64,000 nucleotides of DNA from Otatea glauca (taxonomy: Eukaryota; Streptophyta; Magnoliopsida; Poales; Poaceae). Positions 11,326-20,817 of this stretch are shown one piece after another. Below the pieces are notes generated by a model that was not told the origin of the DNA, ran no database searches, and saw only the letters and a list, made by a program, of their open reading frames with translations. The stretch is from positions 1,128,452 through 1,192,451 of the forward strand of contig CM070721.1 in the NCBI GenBank assembly GCA_036346275.1, written 5' to 3'. How positions within the stretch are numbered: the stretch's first letter is position 1; every line of letters starts with the position of its first letter. The translations under genes were made by a program, and so were the position numbers.

Positions 11326-13217
11326 TTTGCACAAATTAAACATGTGTACCAACACATGATCTCAACAGCACTGGTAGTAATAGTAATCCATTGGGCAACG
11401 TATATGGCGAAAGCTAGCACATAGTAAATGGATGAAAGTAGATAAACTAAGGCGTTAGATCGGTCTCGAATGGTCTAGATTCAGGTAGAATCTCACGAAT
11501 CAACGTTGGATTGATCTCAAATGATACAGATTCAGTCGGAATCCCAACTTCTCTGCGTAAGCACGTTTTTACACATACAAACGTGCAGATCTCTGGCTGG
11601 TTTGCACTTGATCGTTAACATGCACCTGATCTTGTTTGCACTTCATCACAACGAATCACAACTCTGTATTTCGCGGCGTCTGGACCATTAACATGCAGGA
11701 CATGTAACCAGGGAGGTTGATGATGTCTTTTACATGATAGCACGCCCTATCTGGTATTTCTCGGGGCTTAATTTCGTAGGAACTTGCGATGTTTATCATG
11801 TGAGTTTTTTACCATCCTCAAGAGTTATACTATCAAATTACTCTTAAATTTTTGCACCTCTCTACCTTTTAAAATTTTGTTGCCTCTTAATACCAGCTTA
11901 ATATATATTTTGGTAGCTCGCAACGACGACAACGCCTGCAACCAAAATTAGAACAAGTAACAGCATACGAGTGCCTCATAATCACCGAGCTATATACTAG
12001 AACAAAACATCCACCCTAAGATGGACAGCAAGGTATATGATGAAAGCTAGCATACGGTGATAGGATAAAAGTAGTTAAACAGAGGCATTGGATTGGCCTC
12101 AAATGGTCTAGATATAGATAGAATCTCACAACCTCAAGGGTTGTAGAATTTTATAATTTTTCTAAAAGGTTATATGTAAAAACGTGTTTAAGTGGAGGTA
12201 GAATTTTGCCTAAATTTTAGACTATTTTAGGCTGATCCAAGGCTCCTATTTATTTTTATTCTTTCACCATGTGCTAGCTTTCATCGTATACCTCGCCAGA
12301 AATATATGGTTTAAGTAGAGATATAGTGAAAGTAGGCAAACAGGGGCATTATATCGAACTTGAAAAGTGAGGAATTTTGTAATTTTTCTATGGGGTTACG
12401 TGTAAAACATGTTTAAGTGAAGAGGGTAAAATTTCATCTAGATCTAGACTATTCAAGTTTGATCCAACATCCTTGTTTGCCTTTATCCTTGTTCACCTAT
12501 GTTCAGACAACGTCAGCGATCCATTGAACTCCAATGGGGTAGATGAAACAATGGCTATTCTTTATATGTCCAGAAATAAACAATGTGTTCATTTTTTCCA
12601 TTGTTCCTTTGAAGTAACGTATATGATCTATATCTGTTTTTCTGGTGGGATTTTTTTTTCTGATAGCTCTCACTCAGGGGAATTTGTATTGTCTGCTGAC
12701 ACAAAAAAAAAATCAAGTATGTCTTCATCTTTTAGAACCTTAAGAGATCAGCTAATGCATGATAATATCCACATTACGTGATATCAGCTTATTTCGAGAC
12801 TAACAGAAACCTTTGACATTTGCTTCCTGTAACCATCATTAAAATCAACTCGTTTAGCTGAGCTGAATAGCTGGTGCAAAAGCAGGCCTTTCGAGGCTTA
12901 ACTATAAAGTACACCAACAGAGGGTAATTAGATCAAATGAGCTGGTAGTATAACACTTGGACACTCATGATAGTTTTAACCAAATGCTTGCAGTCAGCTA
13001 TCTTTAGGGAAAGATAAACAGAGTTCAGACCATGAAACAGTAACAATATGTAGGATAAGATAACAAGATCCATAACACACCCATCCTAATTAACACGAGG
13101 ACAAAATTCAGTCTCAGAAAATTGCAACCCAAAGGATGATGAAACATGGCAGACAGAAACAGCACTTCTGGACCCTCCCAAGACGGTTTTCACTACTGGC
13201 TACACGGGGAATGGAGC
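11326..13217. other. intergenic with MITE-like repeats
   Basis: Between the TWD40-2 relic and RPL9 lies AT-rich DNA without a gene. Diverged copies of one repeat (GAAAGCTAGCA...GGCATT...TCAAATGGTCTAGA) occur near 11391-11510, 12031-12120 and 12310-12460, some in inverted orientation. The part from 12780 to 13217 is probably the RPL9 3' flank. Confidence 0.6.
12031..12298. mobile_element. foldback MITE-like element
   Basis: The left arm begins GGTATATGATGAAAGCTAGC and the right arm ends with its near inverse, GCTAGCTTTCATCGTATACC. The arms pair over about 80 bp around a short centre. A half copy lies at about 11391-11480. I could not see a convincing target duplication, so the superfamily is open. 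Confidence 0.65.
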
Positions 13218-14819
13218 TCACTGGTCCTCGGTGATGGTGCCCTTGTCACTCACGTAGATACCATCCAAGAACTTCCTGATATCCTTGTTCTTCACGTGGC
13301 ATTTCTGTGCAACAGCGAAGGCAACTTGCTTCAGTAATACAGATCAGAGAACACGAGAATCAACAACACCAGCAATGACATGATGCATGCCTCAGTTGTT
13401 CAAAGCATGTAAATTCAAATGGCATGGAATACAGAAGTACTACGAGAACTAAAATGGAAGACAAATTCAATGTGCAGATGGCAAAATTATCATTGAGGCC
13501 GTTGCACCATCACGAAACGAGCAACCAAATTCATATGCTACACAGCAACAATAGCCCTCCTTTAATGGTTAATTACATCACACCTGTTACATCTAGGAAG
13601 TCCATTTCCACCCAAGTTTTATACTAAAACTAAACACAAGCATTGTGACAGCAGACTTTGATGCTCTATTCAAAAAAGTTGATCATACATTTAGATGCTA
13701 CACTTATAACAGAAAATGGATTTGTACAGAGGAAATGTTTGAACACATGTAGCTGTATCTGCAAGCCGCAGATGTGTCATTGTAAAATCTTAGTTTCCAA
13801 TTCACGCCACTAAGGTTACATACACGTTAACAAAGAATGTGATTTGACTGCTTGATCACACTAGAACATCCTCAAATTGACCACTATAAACCAATACATT
13901 GGCACTACCGTTGTGATAACTCAAGATAACACAACCATTTTGGTCACCTCAGCACCAACATACAATATTTAGCAAACAGCGGTAAGTGTGATCTCACTAA
14001 CAAAGAATACCCGGTACACTACATCTGAACATTGAAATCGACAACATTAGTTGCAAGAACTGTGACCACTGAAGCACATCTAATAAATACTAGTTTCAGT
14101 GAAGAAACTAAGTAGCCATGGACGCAACAACGTGATCTATCGCATCACATGAACCTAAATAATCAGATAGTACCCTATACACAAGTAACAGGATCCCATC
14201 ATTCACCTACCTGGTTGATGAGGGCGGCCGAGCGAGAGACGAGCTCGATGTCGTTGCCGTCGAGGGTGAGCTCATCCTTCACCTTCTCGGACCGCGAGAT
14301 GGTCACTCCCTCGAGCATGTCCACTTTCCTCACCTGGAACACAAGGGATCACACCAAGAAAACGTCACAATCCATCCCCTCGCACCAATATCTGCCCAAA
14401 TCTACCATGATCCGCGCATTCGAACCATAAGAAGAACTGGTCTAGGGCTAGGTCACCTTCTTCTCGCCCAAGAAGTTCCTGATCTCGATGGCGGTGCTGG
14501 CGTTGGTGATGGAGGCGTTGATGGGAAAGTGGGCGTATACGAAGCGCATCTTGTAGCGGTACCCCTTGGTGACCCCGGTGATGAGGTTCTGCACGTGGGA
14601 GATGGCGGTGCGGATGGCGGCCATGGTGCGGCGGGTGCCGAACCAGGCGTCCACCTTGAGCTTCCGGCCGCCCTCCTGCAGCTGGAAGTCGAGGTTGAGG
14701 TGCTTGAAGTTGCGGGTCAGCTTCCCGCGGGGGCCCTCCACCGTCACCACCTTCGCGGCGACCTTCACTGTCACCCCCTCCGGGATGTCCATGGTCTCCG
14801 ACGCGAGGATGGTCTTCAT
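13218..14819 (-). CDS. RPL9: 60S ribosomal protein L9 (uL6)
   Basis: Three exons on the minus strand, 14457-14819, 14211-14333 and 13218-13304, join in frame to 190 aa, the normal length of plant uL6. Introns are 123 bp and 906 bp with GT..AG borders. The protein starts MKTILASETMDIPEGVTVKV, contains the conserved VDAWFGTRRTMAAIRTAISH and GVTKGYRYKMRFVYAHFPIN segments, and ends KFLDGIYVSDKGTITEDQ. It is a component of the cytosolic large ribosomal subunit near the sarcin-ricin loop. No lesion is visible. The 5' exon is GC-rich. Its promoter has TATA, telo-box and site II motifs, the usual set for plant ribosomal protein genes. Confidence 0.97.
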
Positions 14820-14910
14820 CTTCGCCGGCTTGCTCCTCCTCCTTCCTCTGCGGCGGCGGTGGGGAGGGTCTGTGTGTGCGAATGGTGGCGGCGCAGAGAG
14901 GGGTAGCCTC

Positions 14911-14919
14911 TTATATAGG
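14911..14919 (-). promoter_or_regulatory. RPL9 TATA box
   Basis: Read on the minus strand the motif is TCCTATATAAG, about 95 bp upstream of the RPL9 ATG. This leaves room for a 5' UTR of about 60-70 nt. Confidence 0.75.
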
Positions 14920-14932
14920 AGGCGGTGAAGCG

Positions 14933-14991
14933 GTAGGGTTTTGTGCGTTTGATCGGTCTCGCTCCGCCGTTGGATCGACGGGTTAGGGTTT
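14933..14991 (-). promoter_or_regulatory. two telo-box motifs in RPL9 promoter
   Basis: The plus strand shows TAGGGTTTT at 14933-14941 and TTAGGGTTT at 14983-14991, i.e. AAACCCTA(A) telo-boxes relative to the gene. Telo-boxes upstream of the TATA are characteristic of plant ribosomal protein and translation-factor genes and are bound by PUR-alpha and TRB-type proteins. Confidence 0.75.
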
Positions 14992-15020
14992 GCTTCGGAA
15001 GAGGTGGAGTCCGGTGGTTG

Positions 15021-15038
15021 CTGGGCTGGGCTGGGCTT
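15021..15038. promoter_or_regulatory. triplet of site II (TGGGCY/AGCCCA) elements
   Basis: CTGGGCTGGGCTGGGCTT carries three overlapping TGGGCT motifs, AGCCCA on the gene strand, about 200 bp upstream of the RPL9 start. Site II elements are targets of TCP factors and usually act with telo-boxes in growth-regulated ribosomal protein promoters. Confidence 0.7.
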
Positions 15039-15147
15039 TTTCCGCCCTTAGTTTTAGTATTGCTTGGAGTTCTACACTGTGATTACTTAGTCAACCATTC
15101 ATGTTATTATTTCCCTTCAGGTTTGATAGCTTGCTGCGCATTACATA

Positions 15148-15509
15148 CTAGTATAGTGCTCTGTCTTCCGATTTCTTTTTCCCAGCACGTAATATATGGT
15201 CTTTTCCTTTTCTAGAACGTTTGTTCCCTTTTTCTTAATTCCGGGATATTTGTTTCCTTTTCCTTGAGATGATGCTAGAGGTGGGGGGAGATCTGTTGTG
15301 GGCCACAGGGATGAGTTAGACACATTAAACAATGGCCATCGGATGTGGGTGAGTAAAGCTGAGGAAAGATCTGAGAGGTTAATTTTGATGGAGGCAAGTT
15401 TCTGGGGACGTTTCGCTGGGTGTATGAAAGTTGGGTCATCTCTAGTGGGGTGCATTATTTAGGGTGGACGTAGAAAAGAATGCTTAGGTGCATTATAAAG
15501 GGGTATAGA
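15148..15509. repeat. 360-bp direct repeat, copy 1
   Basis: From ACTAGTATAGTGCTCTGTC to GTGCATTATAAAGGGGTATA this stretch matches 17877-18232 with few differences. It lies just upstream of the RPL9 promoter. The ends do not look like LTR termini (no TG..CA), so a segmental duplication or an unnamed element is possible. Confidence 0.85.
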
Positions 15510-15677
15510 TTAGCTAATGACAAGTACAATAATAAAGTCATCTGTTTACTTCATCTCTTATGTATATCATCTAGAGTAAACACTAAAGCCAGCTTGTACA
15601 ATACTTCGTGTATCATTATCTCAAGCAGACCTTTTGTTTTGTTTTCCTTGAGCTAATACTTTCTCCCCATTGTTTCA

Positions 15678-15825
15678 GATCATGCGCTGCAATTACGCAA
15701 TCAAGGCTCTCCGGTTCTCTACTGCTTTATCGATTTTGAAAGAAGAGTTCCTGCGTTCCAGAGATTATCCTCAATGCTCTCCCACTTCTCATCTGTTCCA
15801 GCGTTTCCGATGCATGCATAAAGTA
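15678..15825 (+). pseudogene. TWD40-2: displaced TWD40-2 internal fragment
   Basis: The plus strand encodes IMRCNYAIKALRFSTALSIL followed by KEEFLRSRDYPQCSPTSHLF and QRFR, then a damaged CIKF-like end. This belongs to the middle of the TWD40-2 protein, upstream of the FGTNALV region. That is exactly the part missing from the relic at 8290-11325, yet here it lies about 4 kb downstream of the relic's 3' end, beyond RPL9. The fragment begins with CAG at a plausible acceptor and ends in sequence that no longer matches the gene. Same strand as the relic. Confidence 0.8.
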
Positions 15826-16199
15826 CGATCAGCTATCATCTCTACTTGATCTAAAGAAAGGATACCATCTCCACTTTTATGGCCTTGCATATTTTTGTTT
15901 CAAATATTTTTTTTATTAAAAACTCTTTCTGTTTCATAAAGATGTCAATATGTCATGACTCTTGGCTCTTCCAGTGTAACACTTTAACCTCAACCATATA
16001 CTGAACTAGGTAAGTGGCATTTCAATGTTAATCCAAGGTTACATTTTACACCAATCAAATTCCGAAGTATTTTGGACTTCAAACGTGCTCAAACTTTTGT
16101 ACTTCCAGAATGAGTGTCCGACAAACACTATCAAAATCTTTTGCTGAATTGATTCTGTGATATTCCATTCCCCAGGGTAACATTTAATCCCTACCAAAG

Positions 16200-17700
16200 T
16201 GTGGCGACCCGTATAATTAGCACGGGGTAACGACAGACACACTGCTATTACGTCAAGTTAGAGCCTATTTGGGGGAGCTGTGGCTGGGCTGAAAAGCTGC
16301 TTTTAGTTTGTTGGGCTATAAAGCACCAGTAGTCAAGCGGTGTGGCTTTTCTTGTTATGTCGTTTCAAGAACTGTCTCTTGCAATTGTAGCTTTTGAGGG
16401 TTAACCGAAATGGAAGGTAGCAACATAGTGAAGTACAGCGGCATCCGAGTGGGGAGGTGACGTGGAGGCGGCGAGATAGGGTGGCAAAGGTTGGGAAGGC
16501 GGAGCGAGCGAGTTAGGAGGAGTTCAAGCGAAGCCACAGCTGAAAAGCTCCTCCTCAGCAGCTGCATCTTTTGAGGGTGCTTCTGCTGTGGTTTAGCTTT
16601 TCAGCTACTTTGCAGCCATGCTATTTGGTGGAGTTTTTAGCCCAAAGCTGAAGCACAGTTCCCCAAACAGACACTTAATTACGCGACTCTCGGCATAGTA
16701 GCTAACAAAATATCGGGCAACCTGATACTTTATCAATTACTATATCGTATTCAAAGTATTACAACAGAACAATAATTAGAGTCTGAAATGGATATTTTAT
16801 TACAATCCATTGAGCAACGCAAGGCTACATGTCCATTACCTTAATCTTACGTATGTTCCAAATACAACAAAATACATTACAATCACCTATTAACCTGATG
16901 GCATGCTATAGCGGAGATATGGCCTACTAAACCCTTTGCTCCTCCTAACAATAGTAGTAGTAATAATAATCCTCCTCCTGTATATCCTGATCCTGCGAAC
17001 AATTCTCATCCCATGCCTCATAGGAGGGTCTATAGGACTCAACTTCTAAGCAAGGGGGATTCAAGCAAGACTGAGTACAGGAGTACTCAGCAAACATTAA
17101 TAGAAAAATGCAATAGATGACTTTTCTCTCAATCCAATCAAAATTCATCTAATGATCACCTTCCCTCAAAATCCATTTTTACATAAATTAACTTTTGGTT
17201 TTCTTTAAGGGTTGTTTATTTTAAATTGTGAAAAACAACTACTAACACTATATATGAGATAGACTTAGCTTCCGTAGTCTCCAATCCAAGAGACTGGCAT
17301 GAATTCATGATTTACCCTGTGCAGGTTTGTATCACTTTACCTATAGTGACACCATCCTATAATGCCCCAGAAATGTTTATCACTAATCCAGTATTAGGTT
17401 TCCAACCTTGCACTCGAGTTGAGAACACCTATCCCAGGCTGCCCCACAACTCACATATACAGTTATACTCCGGCTACCCGCCGGCAGTAACTCTACCTAT
17501 GGCTTTAAATATATCGTCACCAGTTGATCCTGCACCTCCGAGCCTACCGGCATATCACAGAGGCACGCCCTAGATTTCTTACCCAATGTGGATATTCTAA
17601 TACCTTCATACGACAACCTTTTCTGACCGATTTCACACACTATGATTTATTTTGCTAAACCTTTCAACGGAATATATTGCATGTCCAGGTGTAGTTTGTT
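16200..17700 (-). mobile_element. truncated LTR, same family as the two solo LTRs
   Basis: The plus strand starts TGTGGCGACCCGTATAATTA, the inverse of the 3' end of the LTRs ending at 26354 and 46845. Similarity continues through the Tyr/Asp-rich mini-ORF (16920-17130, minus), the CCACATTGGGTAAG block (inverse at about 17580) and CAGAAAAGGTTGTC (about 17615), then fades by about 17700. Roughly the first 1-1.5 kb of the LTR (its 5' end) is missing. Confidence 0.85.
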
Positions 17701-17876
17701 AGACCTGTGTCCGTCTGTCGATTGCTCCTTCAGAAATTCATATCTTTTTTTGTTTTGTTTGAGGGATTCAGAAATTCATATCTGACATGAAAAACAATGC
17801 ACCTTGATCTTTGTCAGAGAAGCTTTGATTTCAGAGGCAGTTGTTTGTGGCATTTTCATTTGTGACGTTCTGTACT

Positions 17877-18232
17877 ACTAGTATAGTGCCCTGTCTTCCG
17901 ATTTTCTTTTCCCAGCACGTAATATATGTCTTTTCCTTTTCTAGAACGTTTGTTTCCTTTTCCTTAATTCCAAGATATTTGTTTCCTTTTCCTTGAGATG
18001 ATGCTGGAGGTGAGGGGAGATCTGTTGTGGGCCACAGGGATGAGTTAGACACATTAAACAATGGCTATCGGATGTGGGTGAGTAAAGTTGAGGAAAGATC
18101 TGAGAGGTTAATTTTGATGGAGGCAAGTTTCTGGAGAAGTTTCGCTGGGTGTATGAAGGTTGGGCCATCTCTAGTGGGGTGCATTACTAGGGGTGGACGT
18201 AGAAAAGAATGTTTAGGTGCATTATAAAGAGG
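17877..18232. repeat. 360-bp direct repeat, copy 2
   Basis: Copy of 15148-15509 in the same orientation, about 2.7 kb away. The copies differ by scattered substitutions and small indels. The TWD40-2 fragment and the truncated LTR lie between them. Confidence 0.85.
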
Positions 18233-19639
18233 TATAGATGAACATCTAGGCTTTGAAGATGGGCCGTGTCATTTGGTTGGGCTGGTCTAAAGTCCATGGA
18301 TCTCTTAGTTGTATAGAACACTTCCTTATTTGATTCATCAATGTTCTACTACACAACTACTCCGTGCGCATGCATGCTTGATTTGCAAAGTGATGTACTC
18401 CAATTAATATTAATATTGATTCCATTTCCAGTGATATGAAATTACCATTTCATTAGCCAGATTGATCTGAGTAAATCTGAGAGTTAATATTAGCAGCAGC
18501 ATTCTCTTCTCGCCGACGATGGCCTTGGCGACATTGCTGCTGCTGCGTCTTCTCCGATCCCCATCTTCTTGTAGGAGTAGCTTTGGTGTCTGCTTCTTGG
18601 TATCTTCAGACTGTTGACAAGTCCTGTGATCCTCGGTGTGATCTTCAGATTGCTGTGATTGCAGGTGATCTGATGTACATGGGCATTGAGACCACGGGAT
18701 GGCAATTGGGTGCGGCAGGTGCAGACAGCGCTCATCCATACTCAGCTAAAATCTTCCCTATGGTATACCTGTGAAGGGTGGGTGGCGAAGAATCTCGTCT
18801 ATATCCGTCGCCCGCGGTTATACCCGTTTACCCACCACCATCAACAATCCTTCCAACCGAAGGGTACTAGAGCTAATGAGCTATGGTAGCATACAATCCT
18901 TTCGATGAAATTGTAGGAATCAGCTGTATTTTGTTAATTGAAGAATGATTAACAATGATTCAAACTTTCAAATGCTCAAGTTCAACAATTAAAATGAAAA
19001 TAGTTCATCAGTCATCACACATCACAAGTTGAACAATTAAAATGAAAATAATTCATCAGTCATCACACACATCACAAATCACCGATCATGGTATCACCAA
19101 TCACAAATTGCTAGTATATGGTACCACAAATTAGGGATCTGGGAGCCGACTAGGTACCTATTGTGACTCACATGTTAGTAGAGGGTGGTGGGTAATCGGA
19201 CAGAACGAGTACAAGTGGAGCTTTCTCATACCTGTAACTGTTTACCCATCGAGCAAAATTTGACCATATAAACATACCGACAGCAATAAAAGAGGAGCAT
19301 ACCTAACTCTATTAAAGTTTTTATATGTAGATATACGAGTAATCGGGTATAAGATAACCATTCCTAATTGAGACGGTGCCTTGGGCTCAGCATCTTGATG
19401 CTGCTGCAGCTAGGGCTCCTCCGTATCTTGATCTTGATCGCAATGAGCAACCAAGCCTGCCACGGTGAGATAAAATGATAAGGATAAAGGAACAAACAAA
19501 CAAGAACATCATGAGAGAGACGATGCACGCTAGAATTATCTTCACGAATGTTCGTTGCACGCTAGAATTATGTTCAAGAATGTTCCCTTCTGTTTCTAAA
19601 GGATCGAGTCGCACCATGAGAGAGATGAATTGATGTAAA
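18233..19639. other. intergenic, no gene recognised
   Basis: There is a short open frame from 18520 encoding a Leu-rich start (MALATLLLLRLLRSPSS) that soon stops; I do not recognise it. At 18975-19080 a 50-bp segment (CAATTAAAATGAAAATA...CATCAGTCATCACAC) is present twice in tandem. The remainder has no feature I can name; the end may already be retrotransposon leader sequence. Confidence 0.5.
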
Positions 19640-20104
19640 CTAACACATAAAATTATTTTTTTTCTGCTTTTATTAAATCTAAAAATTGCAAAAATAATGA
19701 TATTGGTTATCATCGGCTTAAGTGTCGTGACTAGAGCCGATGACTGGTTAATCAAGGCATGATGTACAGATTTATTAATCATAGTCGATAATTCAGCTTG
19801 TGCAGACATGTATTGACTTACCGGGCTATTTGTAACTCCTGCATCGCCAATGGCGTTAACCGTTGGCAATGCGGCCTTCTGAGTGACGCCGCGTCGGGTT
19901 TTCTGATAACAACTCAGCATCATCTCTTCAAATGCAGCTTTCCGATCTTAAATTTCTTTGCATTGCTCAGGTGTTAAATAGTCCAATGTATGGACGATTA
20001 TTGCATCGGTATTGAGATCGGAAGGAGGAATCGATTTTCCCGACGAAGACATTGTTTGTCCCACCGGGCGTGCCAAGAGTGTGTTGGCGACAAAAACTTG
20101 ATGA
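19640..20104 (-). mobile_element. Tat-type Ty3/gypsy 5' end: LTR end, PBS and gag start (minus strand)
   Basis: Reading the minus strand from 20104: 23 bp of LTR 3' end terminating in CCAACA (boundary at 20082), a 5-nt gap, a primer-binding-site-like TTGGCACGCCCGGTGGGAC (20076-20058), then ATG at 20052 opening MSSSGKSIPPSDLNTDAIIV. After about 34 codons a TAA (19948-19950) interrupts the frame; the neighbouring frame continues with AAFEEMMLSCYQKTRRGVT and LSTMINKSVHHALIN. This is the leader and gag N-terminus of a Tat-lineage element, broken by a stop. It is joined head-to-head with integrase sequence of the opposite strand at about 20105. Confidence 0.75.
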
Positions 20105-20595
20105 TGGATTTATCATCATGCGTATTATGGAGCAATAAAGCTTTCACCTTACCAGTTAGTTTATGGTCAGAAAGCTGTTTTGCTTGTAGAGATCAATATT
20201 GACTCTATACGAATAGCCAGACAAAATGATTTTTTGGCTCAAGATTATAGGGATTCAATGATTGATAACCTGGACGATTTGCCAGAGGTACGTTTACATA
20301 CGTTGGATCGGTTAAAAAAGAATAAGGATAGGGTTGCAGAGGCTTATTACAAGATGGTGATGCCTAAGTCTTTTTGTGAAATCGATTTGATCTGAAAAAC
20401 TATATTACCCGTCGACTCTAGGGATAACCAATTTGGTAAATGGTCCCATACGTGGGAAGGACCGTATAAAATAAATTGACTTGTTGATGGGAATCCCTAC
20501 ATTTTGAAAATTTTGGAAGGTTTGGTGTTTCCTAATACGATTAAAGAAAAATACTTAAAGAAATACTACCCTAGCGTTTGGAGTGGTTCCTAATC
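20105..20595 (+). pseudogene. Ty3/gypsy integrase C-terminal region
   Basis: The plus strand encodes PYQLVYGQKAVLLVEINIDS, then RIARQNDFLAQDYRDSMIDN and LKKNKDRVAEAYYKMVMPKS. This is the conserved end of Tat-type integrase (the TP-LVYG-EAVLPVEI and R-A-AY-K-V-PKSF landmarks). It decays into ILPVDSRDNQFGKWSH and KILEGLVFPNTIKEKYLKKY with stops, ending near 20592. The catalytic core, reverse transcriptase and protease are missing because the fragment starts at the rearrangement junction. It is followed at once by the antisense gene region of the element. Confidence 0.85.
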
Positions 20596-20817
20596 GGTTA
20601 TGAAAGATTATCGCTTAAGAGGCCAAATTAACTCGATGCAGTTAATTCTGGCTAAACTGAAATAAAGACGATTACACATATACAAGAATCAAGACTTAAA
20701 TAAACAATCAGTTAAACAGCCGATCGTAATTACAAAAGTACTTCAAGTATTGTTTTCAAGTAAGCCGACATAAGTGTTTCACTGGTCATCATTACAAGTC
20801 TTTATGATTAAAGCCAA

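Noticed and set aside
14529..14928. Plus-strand ORFs over the RPL9 first exon
   Set aside because: They are GC-rich antisense shadows of the RPL9 coding exon, which has complete family similarity and splice sites.
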